Source: Armigeres subalbatus (Eukaryota > Arthropoda > Insecta > Diptera > Culicidae). From it: a stretch of 64,000 nt of DNA. Of the stretch, positions 10,936 to 22,117 are shown piece by piece. A program made the translations under genes and the position numbers. Positions within the stretch are counted from its first letter, which is position 1; every line of letters starts with the position of its first letter. Below the pieces are notes generated by a model. The model made no database searches. It was not told the DNA's origin and saw only the letters and a list, made by a program, of their open reading frames with translations. The stretch is taken from assembly GCF_024139115.2 (NCBI RefSeq), contig NC_085140.1, forward strand, positions 20,703,003 to 20,767,002. The letters run 5' to 3'.

Positions 10936-13265
10936 GCATCGATGGCGTCAGTGGCAGCCAAGTGGAATTTTCTCTCAAGATTACACAATCTAAAACATGT
11001 TTGATCAAAATGTGTCTCATATTTCAACTAACAAAACAATAATACCTCAGTTAATACTATAATAAACTACAATCCGTATTTTGTTACAATAATATCCTTA
11101 CGTTGTCCAACGTCTACCTTGCGGTCGTGTCTTGTACACAACTCTTCTGATTTTTTTCTGTATTTCCTCGGGAATTCTACCAAATCTCCGTTTCTCCGTA
11201 TTTCCACGAGTTTTTTTACTTATTTTTTTTCGAATTTACATCATCATTTTTGTCGTTTTTCAATCAAACATTCTTCCCAATTATTGTCTGAGGTTCTTAC
11301 GATTTTCCAATGGGAATTCCTTAAAGTTTTCACCGGGAATTCTCCCGTAACCACAAGAAATTAATCAAAATTGCACATTGAAATTTTCTGTATTTATAAG
11401 AATAACGAATGGCAGTCACATGAATCACAAGCTATATGAAATATGACATCTACACATTTGGCACACTTAATTTTTTTTACCGGGATTTCAGCACAGCCGA
11501 GCCCCAACAAACATGTTTTCTGCCGCAACAAACATGTTTATCGAGCTGCAGAAATAAAAATTCATTGTGTGGGCTAATGTCGGAAAAAATGATTGCGAAA
11601 CCTTTGTTCAATAGAGAGGAGTTCGAAGTTAGAAGATGCTGGAGGAATATCACTGAAACCAGGAATATCACTTGGTATAAAAAATGCATATTTAATATTC
11701 TTGTTTTAGATTATTCTAAATTGACTTTTGAAATATTTATTATATTTACTTTGCTCAAACTATGAAATGCGAACATAAAATTAAATATGTGAAACTAAGA
11801 CTAAGACATGCGAAAGCTAGAAATAAAGCTAAATAAGAATTAAGGAAAATGGGAGAGGAGTTCAAACACTTACGACTGGTGAATCGTGTTCTAAGGACAT
11901 TGGTGCGTTTCAGTTATTATCCATTGCTTTGGCACAGGAACAAACATTTAGTACGGTTAGATTTACGTTAGGTACATTTGCAGTCGTATATGAGTGCAGA
12001 GATCATGTACTAAGAGCCTTTAGGATCACAGATATGAAGATTACTAATCCGAATAGTAACTAGATGATATGTGAAAGAAGAATACAACAGCTAGAATCAA
12101 ATCTTCGTTTAACACTCTTGCGGCTCGATTTCTTGCAAGACACTTGATTGATTATTTACAAACACAACACACTGGAACTCACACAAAAGATAAGCAAAAG
12201 CAGGCTTCTAATCACACGTCTTTGCCTGGAAGTACTACATTGAGGGATCGTTTGCACAAACATCAAACCAACATCGATCCACAATCTACCTGGTGATGGT
12301 GCTGTTCGGCTCTCCTGGAAAATTTTTGTTTACTTCACACGTGAGATAAGCGCCAGTTCACTTACGCGATAAACTTTTCCAATTTCGTGCACTCGGATGG
12401 AGCACTTGACATTGTTTTCCGGCTTCGCACGTACGCAAAGCTCACTCACGTCGTTAAAAAAAAGTTCCCTATCGCACTACGAGTATATATTTACGTTCTT
12501 AAAGATATATGAAACACTCTATCAGTCCTTGCGAACTCTCGATAATTGACTTTCCGTTGACGGTGCTGCACGTTGTTGCTGCACCGGGACTTACGGTAAT
12601 ACGAAGGCTCACTACTCACTAAGAAGGCGAAACGGAGATTTGGTTAAGTGTGCTGCCGGCGACTAATCCACAGACAGCTTCGCCAGCACAGACGACACCA
12701 CGTCGGGTTTCACATGGGATGACATCGAAGCTTTACCCAATTACGGTAGTTGCCAGACGAGCGGGGTAAAATTTCTCTAATCACGGTAAAACGATGAGCA
12801 CTCTAAATGGGGGTTTGGTTCCAATGTATTTATCTTGGCGTTGGCTTCTGTCCTGCGACTTGGTCCTGCAACGAGTTGGTAGAGAATAGTAGAACAAGTG
12901 CCATTTTGTGTGGCACAGATACCTTCATCAGTCGGAATAGTCGGACGGTATGTGTTGGTACGAACTAATTTCGTTGGAAAACCCTCATCATTTGTTGCTG
13001 TTGCTGTTGCTGCTGCTGTTTCTTTAACAAAAGCTATAAATTCAAGTGAAAAGTCATGTCTTTAATAGCATTTCCACACATCACCATGGTTGAGAACTTT
13101 AATAACTCACCCGAATGCCTCTGCACTAGGTTATACTCAGTGTTTTTAAGAACCTTAAATTCGCATGATTTTAATGTTAGAGGAGGGTGAAAAAGTTTCA
13201 TTTTTTTATTACTTTTTATACTTATTTCTAAAAAAATGTGCTTAAATTTTCCCACTCGGTCTCAA
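10936..13265. other. 2.3 kb without recognised gene
   Basis: There are small open frames up to 109 codons (11436-11765) with no known motif, and a short (GCTGTT)/(GCTGCT) microsatellite at about 12996-13020. The rest is unassigned. I could not tell whether parts belong to an LTR element or to host intergenic DNA. Confidence 0.4.
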
Positions 13266-13419
13266 AATAATATTCTTTCAGTACATTCAAAGTTAATTGC
13301 CTATATGCCGGGTATTAAGCCACCCGGAGTGGAAATTAATTACTATGTCTGAAACTTGATTATGCATATGTACAACATGTGATAGATTTAGTTCGGAAAA
13401 GGTATTGGAGGGTAACCGC

Positions 13420-13490
13420 CCCTTCGGTGGGGTTTGATCCCACGACCCCAGTTCGCATGACAGGTGCTTTCCCTACTAAGCTACGAAGGA
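13420..13490 (-). ncRNA. tRNA-like SINE head, left arm
   Basis: The reverse complement folds as a 71-nt cloverleaf: 7-bp acceptor TCCTTCG/CGAAGGG, 4-bp D stem GCTT/AAGC, anticodon stem with one mismatch, and T stem GTGGG/CCCAC with loop ATCAAAC. The loop triplet at anticodon position is TGC, but the preceding base is A, not the invariant T33, so it is a tRNA-derived SINE promoter and not a functional tRNA gene. Confidence 0.6.
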
Positions 13491-14105
13491 CCTCCGTCGT
13501 CCACCGCAGCTTAGCGGGTACTGATGAAACCAAATTCCCAGCACCAGGTACCAGCCGATCTCTCGCAATACATTTTCAGAACTAACTCTCTCAAATGTAT
13601 TTTTGTACACATCATGTCAACCAAGTAGGATGAGTATTTAGTATTGTCCGGCTCCTACACACTTGCTTCATCAGCAACGGCGCTCAATGAAGTAGGGTTG
13701 TGTGAGGTTGTGCCAGTTTGGTCGTCAGATCCCAACACGACCACACAAGCGAAGAGAGATCGCCACTCGAGATCAGTACATTCAAAGTTAATTGCCTATA
13801 TGCCGGGTATTAAGCCACCCGGAGTGGAAATTAATTACTATGTCTGAAACTTGATTATGCATATGTACAACATGTGATAGATTTAGTTCGGAAAAGGTAT
13901 TGGAGGTATTGAGCGCCGTTGCTGATGAAGCAAGTGTGTAGGAGCCGGACAATACTAAATACTCATCCTACTTGGTTGACATGATGTGTACAAAAATACA
14001 TATGAGAGAGTTAGTTCTGAAAATGTATTGCGAGAGATCGGCTGGTACCTGGTGCTGGGAATTTGGTTTCATCAGTACCCGCTAAGCTGCGGTGGACGAC
14101 GGAGG

Positions 14106-14176
14106 TCCTTCGTAGCTTAGTAGGGAAAGCACCTGTCATGCGAACTGGGGTCGTGGGATCAAACCCCACCGAAGGG
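14106..14176 (+). ncRNA. tRNA-like SINE head, right arm
   Basis: It is identical in structure to the segment at 13420-13490 but on the + strand. The A box-like TAGCTTAGTAGG lies at 14113-14124 and the B box-like GGGATCAAACC at 14156-14166. The cloverleaf is complete with a 4-nt variable loop. The missing T33 argues against a working tRNA. Confidence 0.6.
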
Positions 14177-14265
14177 GCGGTTACCCCTCCAATACCTTTT
14201 CCGAACTAAATCTATCACATGTTGTACATATGCATAATCAAGTTTCAGACATAATAATATTCTTT

Positions 14266-15096
14266 GTTTACAATCATGATTATTAACATTTAAAATATTG
14301 AAACTTGAAGTATTTGTTACTTTCACTTTATGAAGGGCGAAGGGCGTCGCAAATGAAAATATTAACTTTATTTGATTGCAGATAAACCATTGCATTGCCA
14401 TTCAATGCGTACTAGGAGCTGTTCTATTTTTATTATTATTATTATTTATTTATTAAAAATGGGTCATGATTAATTGATATTCACCTGAAACTACAAAAAA
14501 AAATCAAGTTAAATTTGTCGCACTCTATTAAACACTCTCAATAAAAACCCCGAAAATGTTACTTCCAAGGGAATCACCCCTAGAATAGAGTAAGGTTTGC
14601 CTCTAGCTCTTGTTGGTTTAAAGTTGGAGCATCACTTGTGAATAGAATTTTAGGCATTGCGACATTACTGCCCTCAGTAGAAGCAGCAATGATTAAAAAT
14701 TTATGCCGTATTTGACTGCTTCCGATGGATAACGGTCGTTGTCAGCAGTCGATCAAGAGGCTGTCGACACGACAGCGAAGGAAAAAGGGACCTAATTTAT
14801 TCGTATGTGAAAGAAAATGTTGAAAGGAATATTTATTGTTCAATATATTGCTAATGTGATTTAAAGTAAAATTCTGTCGCAATGGAAGCATTGCCATTTT
14901 CAATAATCATCTGTTGCTTAATAATGTTTTTAGTGCACTAAAGGGGATCCCCGTACAAGCGAGCGAGCAAAAATAAAATTTTGCTTTCAACGTGATTTTT
15001 CATTTAGTTTTAGCTGAGTATGGTTTAAATAGTATGAAAATATAATTTCTAGCCCAAAGAGATTTCATACGCTTAAAGCGTAAATATCTTTTAATG
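14266..15096. other. AT-rich DNA, no gene recognised
   Basis: No convincing reading frame or repeat was found. It ends at the TATA-containing block B. Confidence 0.4.
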
Positions 15097-15309
15097 GATT
15101 TTCGAGATTTTGTTATCATCGATTCGGAAACCCTCCAGCAATACTCCAAATCCATCAATAGTATTGATTATCATCTTTAAACTATTGAAAGTTTCATTTA
15201 AAAATTCAGAGTTAATCAATACCGTTCATGCATCCCCAACACGGACATCAGATTAATGTAAGGTACGAGCCTTTTGGCCCACTGCTTCGTTTCCCCTGTG
15301 TATAAAAAT
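15097..15309 (+). promoter_or_regulatory. TATA-containing block B, homologous to block A
   Basis: It ends in TATAAAAAT (15301-15309), with an initiator-like ATCCAGTTTG about 30 bp downstream (near 15341). It aligns with 8925-9125 over its whole length, with about one third of positions changed and small indels. A 5' LINE fragment starts shortly downstream, so the block could be host promoter sequence next to an insertion or part of a longer duplicated unit. Promoter activity is inferred only. Confidence 0.4.
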
Positions 15310-15349
15310 ACCCATTTGGATTTAATCTCGGATACGCAATCCAGTTTGT

Positions 15350-15650
15350 AACTGCAGCGCATACGGAAGTGCTTTTTGCTCGCGCATTTTTCCAAGTGTT
15401 TTTATTTCGCTCGTTCGCTGTGTTTAAGTTTTCGATTCGTCGCGTTGATGTTATTTTCTTCCGGACCCGTCATGGGAGATACCGCGACCAATCCGGTCAC
15501 GAATAAAACGTCCATCGAAGGAATTTGCTTCCGACGAAGGAAGTGAAAAACTTCTATTGAACAACAAGTACTCCTCGCTCAAGGATGGTGCCCAAGCAAC
15601 ACAGGTAGTTCCATATCAGTGTTAGCAGTACAGTTACGACTTCTCCGCGA
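15350..15650 (+). mobile_element. 5' end fragment of a Jockey-type LINE (5' UTR and start of ORF1)
   Basis: A CG-rich 5' UTR-like stretch (CGCTCGTTCGCTGTG) is followed by an ATG (15471) that opens 'MGDTATNPVTNKTS'. After a frameshift comes 'LLLNNKYSSLKDGAQ', which resembles the N-terminal Gag region of Jockey-clade ORF1. It stops at TAG near 15634. LINE copies normally keep the 3' end, so a 5' fragment suggests a longer copy broken by later insertion. Pieces in the same orientation at 17770-17960 and 20646-23140 fit one original element. Confidence 0.45.
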
Positions 15651-17769
15651 ATCTCAGTTTGATTGCTAGACTCTTATATACGACTTATTTACAACGAAAA
15701 AAGCGCAAGAGGTGGAGTTAATATATAACATCTTTCAAGTTTCAAATGAATATTTTTGAAATCTTATTTATAACTGAATTATAACACACATGAAAACCGA
15801 GCTGTCATCTCATTCCGGATAAATGTTTTTCTCAATTTGTTTTGAAAATATATTATGAAGAGCAGACATGATGTAAATAATGAATATTAATTTCAAAGTC
15901 AATTTTTTTTATTCGTGCCACAAATATAAGTAGCTACTCCACATGCGGTTCAAAATTTATGGTGGAACATACATATGTAGCTCTTTTTCTTTTGTGCGCC
16001 ATGAAAAAAACATAATATAATGGATCACATAGGTGAAAAATTAATGCAAATGCATCGTATGGTTCGAGCGCGAACGAAAGGCATGTCTGATTTCTATAAT
16101 TCAGAACTCCATTTTTATCGTACACTGATGGTTGAACTTTTTGCTACCTCAGAAAAAAAAACTTATCGGGAGAATATCCAATGCTATATAAATACATTAA
16201 GTTATTTCGATAATACGGTATTGGGAATTATTATTCATATGTGCTATTATGATCATTCTATGACCAAATAGATTCGAAAGGATTACATATAACGAACTAC
16301 AAACATTATTTTTGTACCAGGCTTCACTAAAATTGACCAATGCTGTAGATCTTGTTTCAATTCTGTTGAAACCACGAAAAAGTATGAAAGGATCAAAATC
16401 CATTCAGCTATTTTTTGATTAAATATTCAAATTAAAGCTGATCGATTGACCACTGTAAATAGGTCAACACACACCTTGCGAAGCGATCTATTTGATTTAT
16501 AATTTGATGATGTTCCATTATACACTGCGATATGCAGTTTAAAGACAATCACTTTTAGCACAATTAAACACATGTAAAAATTTGCACCTAAAACTTTGCG
16601 TTTGCTGAGTAGTAATTTGTTTTATATTTGTGTTGTTTTAGTTTAGAAGGCTACTTTCCATTTCAATGGCCTAAAAGCTTACTAAAAGGTATATGAACAG
16701 GATAAGGTAAACTATTTGCTAGTAAATTACTTCAAACCCTTTTTAATTTAATGATATCTTACGAGGTAGACGGATTTCATGGCTGTATGGATTTCGATCT
16801 CCACGGCAACTGGTCCATGTTGAATCGTTCGAAAGAAATTGGGTTTGTAGAGATGGAGATGTAGTACGAAAACGTTTCTTTATTCAAATCCAATTTATCT
16901 TTTAGAACACACCGTACACGTCGCATACACAACATATTTAATTAATTGCAAATTAATTTTGTTTAAAACATTACATTTTTGTTTACAACATTACAAATCG
17001 CAAATTTCTGAGGATGACCCATGAAAATTAATTAAAACGTAAAAAAACAAAAGTGATTTTATATTCCACCGAGAAAAACCAATTAAAATTGAAAAGATTT
17101 TTAGTAATTTTGAAGCATATCATATTTTTCGTCCGGCACTGTATTAAGATCTGTCAAAAATATTGCATCCAGTAAGAAACGGTGATATTGTTCCAAAAAC
17201 TCACATACAACACAAATGTAACTACATGAAACCATGATTTTACATCTATAAATTGTTGTATGTTGTAACATAGTCATAAATCGGTTTTCATATTAACCTA
17301 AAGTTATTAACTAAACTTCCAAGTTGCAAATCAAAACAATAACAGGTACTTTCGAAATCAGTTTGTGTGTTTTTTTGTGATTTGTGTGCCATTTTCGTGT
17401 GGACATTCGGAATATATCTAGCCGAAACTAATAAAATCCAAAATATTAAAGGTAAGTGAAATTAATTTAGATCAATATTCGTGTGCTCATACCTATCTAG
17501 ACAGTAAATTGTGTTCTGAAGGCCTATTTTTAAGTGCCATACAAAATGTTAGATAGAGGTTTCGATCAAACTCAATTAGAACAAACATTCTTTTGCTGTT
17601 TTATTCAAGTTATATATAAGTTGCAAATGGAAATGTTTAAGAAATATGACTTTCCGAAACCCATAACATAAAGAACTTATGTATAACTGAATCTGAACTT
17701 AACGTAACAGTTGAAACAAGTTTATAATTCATATACAACGTTTCTATATATTTTTTTATTTGGAGTAAG
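15651..17769. other. 2.1 kb AT-rich DNA between LINE pieces
   Basis: Several open frames of 63-83 codons (for example 16020-16271) have no recognisable domain. If the LINE pieces on each side came from one copy, this stretch is an insertion, but no terminal repeats were found that define it. Confidence 0.4.
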
Positions 17770-17960
17770 TTGCAGGTGCTACTTGGGGTGACTTCGGCAC
17801 CCACTGGGCACCACGAAAAAAAAGAGGAAGCAACTGCCTCTGTTCCACTATAACTCACCAGAGCGGAAGACCCGCCGATTTTTGTGAAAGGGGACCCGTC
17901 GGACCTTCGCCTGACCTCCGGAAACTGATCGCGTCGAAGGTGTGAAACTAATGACTTCCT
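17770..17960 (+). pseudogene. LINE ORF1 (Gag) fragment
   Basis: One + frame reads 'LTRAEDPPIFVKGDPSDLR', and a neighbouring frame continues with 'DLRKLIASKV'. This resembles the PPI-V...LRKL block that follows the N-terminal part of Jockey-clade ORF1 proteins. A stop and a frameshift break it. It runs directly into the 24-bp tandem array at about 17961. Assignment rests on short motifs only. Confidence 0.4.
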
Positions 17961-20580
17961 GGTGAAACTTCCGGAGGAATTCCTGGAGGAACTTCCGGAG
18001 GAATTCCTGGAGGAACTTCCGGAGGAATTCCTGGAGGAACTTCCGGAGGAATTCCTGGAAGAAACTTCCGGAGGAGTTCCTGGAGGAACTTCCGGAGGAA
18101 CTTCCTGAGGGATTCCTGGAGAAACTTCCGGAGGAATTCCTGAAGAAACTTCCGGAGGAATTCCTGGATGAACTTCCGGAAAAATTCCTGGAGGAACTTC
18201 CGGAGGAACTTCCTGAGGGATTCCTGGAGAAACTTCCGGAGGAATTCCTGGATGAACTTCCGGAAAAATTCCTGGAGGAACTTCCGGAGGAACTTCCTGA
18301 GGGATTCCTGGAGAAACTTCCGGAGGAATTCCTGGATGAACTTCCGGAGGAATTCCTGGAGGAACTTCCGGAGGAATTCCTGGAGGAACTTCCGGAGGAA
18401 TTCCTGGAGGAACTTCCGGAGGAATTCCTGGAGGAACTTCCGGAGGAATTCCTGGAGGAACTTCCGGAGGAATTCCTGGAGGAACTGAGGAATTCCTGGA
18501 GGAACTTCCGGAGGAATTCCTGGAGGAACTTCCGGAGGAATTCCTGGAGGAACTTCCGGAGGAATTCCTGGAGGAACTTCCGGAGGAATTCCTGGAGGAA
18601 CTTCCGGAGGAATTCCTGGAGGAACTTCCGGAGGAATTCCTGGGGGAGTTTGAGAAGGAATTCCTGGAAGACCTTCCGGAGGAATTCCTGGAGGAACTTC
18701 CGGAGGAATTCCTGGAGGAATTCCTGGAGGAACTTCCGGAGGAATTCCTGGAGGAACTTCCGGAGGAATTCCTGGAGGAACTTCCGGAGAAATTCCTGGA
18801 GGAACTTCCGGAGGAATTCCTGGAAGAAACTTCCGGAGGAGTTCCTGGAGGAACTTCCGGAGGAACTTCCTGAGGGATTCCTGGAGAAACTTCCGGAGGA
18901 ATTCCTGAAGAAACTTCCGGAGGAATTCCTGGATGAACTTCCGGAAAATTCCTGGAGGAACTTCCGGAGGAACTTCCTGAGGGATTCCTGGAGAAACTTC
19001 CGGAGGAATTCCTGGATGAACTTCCGGAAAAATTCCTGGAGGAACTTCCGGAGGAACTTCCTGAGGGATTCCTGGAGAAACTTCCGGAGGAATTCCTGGA
19101 TGAACTTCCGGAGGAATTCCTGGAGGAACTTCCGGAGGAATTCCTGGAGGAACTTCCGGAGGAATTCCTGGAGGAACTTCCGGAGGAATTCCTGGAGGAA
19201 CTTCCGGAGGAATTCCTGGAGGAACTTCCGGAGGAATTCCTGGAGGAACTTCCGGAGGAATTCCTGGAGGAACTTCCGGAGGAATTCCTGGAGGAACTTC
19301 CGGAGGAATTCCTGGAGGAACTTCCGGAGGAATTCCTGGAGGAACTTCCGGAGGAATTCCTGGAGGAACTTCCGGAGGAATTCCTGGAGGAACTTCCGGA
19401 GGAATTCCTGGAGGAACTTCCGGAGGAATTCCTGGAGGAACTTCCGGTGGAATTCCTGGAGGAACTTCCGGAGGAATTCCTGGAGGAATTCCTGGAGGAA
19501 CTTCCGGAGGAATTCCTGGAGGAACTTCCGGAGGAATTCCTGGAGGAACTTCCGGAGGAATTCCTGGAGGAACTTCCGGAGGAATTCCTGGAGGAACTTC
19601 CGGAGGAATTCCTGGAGGAACTTCCGGAGGAATTCCTGGAGGAACTTCCGGAGGAATTCCTGGAGGAACTTCGGAGGAATTCCTGGAGGAACTTCGGAGG
19701 AATTCCTGGAGGAACTTCCGGAGGAATTCCTGGAGGAACTTCCGGAGGAATTCCTGTAGGAACTTCCGGAGGAATTCCTGGAGGAACTTCCGGAGGAATG
19801 CCTGGAGGAACTTCGGAGGAATTCCTGGAGGAACTTCCGAGGAATTCCTGGAGGAACTTCCGGGGGAATTACTGGAGGGACCTCCGGAGGAATTCCTGGA
19901 GGAACTTCCGGAGGAATTCCTGGAGGAACTTCCGGAGGAATTCCTGGAGGAACTTCCGGAGGAATTCCTGGAGGAACTTCCGGAGGAATTCCTGGAGGAA
20001 CTTCCGGAGGAATTCCTGGAGGAACTTCCGGAGGAATTCCTGGAGGAACTTCCGGAGGAATTCCTGGAGGAACTTCGGAGGAATTCCTGGAGGAACTTCC
20101 GGAGGAATTCCTGGAGGAACTTCCGGAGGAATTCCTGGAGGAACTTCCGGAGGAATTCCTGGAGGAACTTCCGGAGGAATTCCTGGAGGAACTTCCGGAG
20201 GAATTCCTGGAGGAACTTCCGGAGGAATTCCTGGAGGAACTTCCGGAGAAATTTCTAGAGGAACTTCCGGAGGGATTCCTAGAGTAACTTTCGAAAAATT
20301 GCTGGAGGAATACCTGGAGGAACTTCCAGAGGAATTCTTGGAGCAACTTTTTGAGGAATTCCTAGAGGAACTTTGGGAGGAACTCCTGGAGAAACTTCCG
20401 GAGGAACTCCTGAAACATCTTTTGTAGGATTTTTGGAGGAGCTTCTGGAGGAACTTCCAAAGGAATTCTTGGAAAAATTTCCGGAGGAATTCCTGGAGGA
20501 AATTTCCGAGCATTTTCTGGAGCAGTCTTTAGAGCACTTCCTGGTGGAATTTACGGATGAATTTGTGGAATAATTTCGGA
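17961..20580. repeat. 24-bp minisatellite array 1 (about 109 units)
   Basis: Tandem copies of CTTCCGGAGGAATTCCTGGA plus four more bases, all in one orientation. Each unit contains the perfect 10-bp palindrome AGGAATTCCT and TCCGGA. The middle is nearly homogeneous, and both edges (before 18360 and after 20250) are diverged. Because 24 is a multiple of three, long frames stay open on both strands: up to 832 codons on the minus strand (17848-20346), 369 and 326 on the plus. Their products are simple 8-residue repeats and I do not consider them genes. A related array is at 46950-50880. Confidence 0.95.
18055..19125. repeat. Segmental duplication inside array 1, offset about 765 bp
   Basis: The variant unit CTTCCTGAGGGATTCCTGG occurs at 18101, 18209 and 18293, and again at 18866, 18973 and 19057. 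The spacing is the same (108 then 84 bp; 107 then 84 bp). Neighbouring variants match too, such as the AAGAAACTTCCGGAGGAGTT unit at about 18059 and 18824. This is a block duplication within the array, as unequal crossing-over would leave. Confidence 0.8.
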
Positions 20581-20645
20581 AAATTTCTATTGCTTGATAT
20601 AAGCTCACGCCGCCGCCGATTACCAACGGCGTGACACCGCCACCG
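20581..20645 (-). repeat. GC-rich terminal motif of array 1
   Basis: The reverse complement reads GCGGTGGCGGTGTCACGCCG followed by TTGGTAATCGGCGG. It resembles the left edge of array 2 (46891-46945: GGCGGTGGCGTGGCGGCATC, TTGGTGATCGG) and, inverted, the right edge of array 2. LINE ORF2 sequence starts directly after it, so this looks like an element terminus. No equivalent was found at the left edge of array 1. Confidence 0.6.
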
Positions 20646-22117
20646 CTCTTATCACGGAAACCCACCTGAAGCCTGAGGTAAGCGCAACGATTTCGGGTTT
20701 GCGGCTGGTGAGGTTCGATCGAACAAGCTCCAGAGAAGGAGGAGTGGCAATCGTCTAGCGGAGCAACATCGCCTGCCACCTGCTGCCGGATTTCAAGCTC
20801 AAAATAATCGAAGCCGTTGGAGTGGTAGTCACCACCTTCGTCGGAGTCGTCACATCCATCGTGGCTTACTGTCACACACACCGCACAGTCGACGACGATA
20901 CGTCCGCCGAACTACGAAGGGACATAGTCGAGCTCATCATCGCTGGAAACCTGAACCCAAAGCACAAATCCTGGGGAAACACCGTCTCAAACCGGAACGG
21001 AGTCGTCTGGTCCAACAACGAGCTGGAGGGCCACTACACCATCCTGAGCCCTGAAAGCCCTACCCGGTTGACACGGTCCGGGGTCCATGCATCACTCGAC
21101 ATCTTTATCACGAAAATAAACGATCACTTCTTACAGCCGGTCGTCTTCCAAAAGCTCAGCTCGGATCATTATCCGATGGTTGGTGGTTGGAGCTTCGGTG
21201 AATCGGCACGAGCTAACCCGGCGTTACTATCACCAAGTCGACTGGGGTCGGTTTGAACGGAGCGTGGACGAGAACATCGACTACCAGCGGCATCCGGTGT
21301 CATTCGAAGACGTCGACGAGCAGCTGCACGCCATCCAGGAGGCGCTCTCCCAGACTGTGCTAAGCCGTTCTGGAAGCTAACCAAAATTCTAAAATCCAAG
21401 ACTCGACCCATTCTACCTTCGATCTCACTAGGCAGCAATGACTCTAAGGATCGCTTGATAACTCCTGCACAGAAGGCAGCCGAAATAGGTCTTGGACAAT
21501 CTTGGACAGCACATCATCAGTCCACATGCAGCAGCCATCAGCGAGCTTGCGAACAACATCCATCTGACTCTGAACGACTTCTCGAAGGAGTACAAGATCG
21601 CAGCTGACGAATTGACGACCTATGTATATCAAATCATCAAAAAACATGAAGGCCCCAGGCTTCGACGGCATCTTAAATCTCGAGCTCAAACACATGAGTG
21701 CTCTTTCTTTGAGCATCTTTCGCTGGTCTACTCGAATCTGTCGAACAACATAACATCTTGCGCGAGGAGCAGTTTGGTTTCAGACGTGGTCAATCAACCG
21801 TACACCAACTGACCCGAGTAACCAACGTCCTCAGACGGAACAAGTACATCCGCCAGGGCCTTACTTGATGTCGAGAAGTCATTCGACAATATATGGCATG
21901 ATGGCCTGGTGTACAAACTACACGGCACTTGGCACTGTTCGCAGATGAGTCAACGAGGCTGACTACCTTGCCTTGACCCTCAATAGCAAGCTTATTTTTC
22001 GGCAACAGGTTAACAATACAGTGACAAAGTGTAACGTTTTGTTGAAACTGCTGTACCCTTTCATCATTGTCCATGAAAAATAAGCTAAAAAATAAGCAAT
22101 TTCCTGAGGATGGTCAT
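20646..22117 (+). pseudogene. Jockey-clade LINE ORF2: endonuclease and part of reverse transcriptase
   Basis: The reading starts at 'ALITETHLKPE' and runs through an apurinic-endonuclease-like domain: 'LNPKHKSWGN' (about 20950-20980), then 'SSDHYPMV' at about 21160-21180. After a gap it enters RT, with 'MKAPGFDG', 'EEQFGFRRGQSTVHQL' (about 21762-21810), and 'LDVEKSFDNIWHDGL' containing the first catalytic aspartate region. Later comes 'LNSKLIFRQQV' (about 21985-22015). Stops and frameshifts are frequent, and the sequence between RT motif A and the thumb-like end, including the second catalytic box, is largely deleted. It is non-functional. Confidence 0.75.

Larger units (their letters stand above)
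13279..14252. mobile_element. 974-bp composite element with tRNA-like units head to head
   Basis: Perfect 13-bp direct repeats AATAATATTCTTT flank it (13266-13278 and 14253-14265). The left arm (13345-13688) and right arm (13908-14252) are near-perfect inverted copies of about 344 bp. In addition the first 132 bp (13279-13410) are repeated directly at 13774-13905. Each inverted arm carries a tRNA-like segment of 71 nt. Target duplications of this length suggest retrotransposition by target-primed reverse transcription, with an inverted rearrangement before or during insertion. Short open frames inside are not coding. Confidence 0.8.

Noticed and set aside
14106..14176. Functional tRNA gene with TGC anticodon
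   Set aside because: U33 is replaced by A, the anticodon stem has a mismatch, and an inverted twin lies within a SINE-like element.
17848..20346. 832-codon minus-strand open frame as a gene
   Set aside because: It is entirely tandem 8-residue repeats over a 24-bp minisatellite. Other frames on both strands are open too, and no promoter, splice sites or unique domain are seen.
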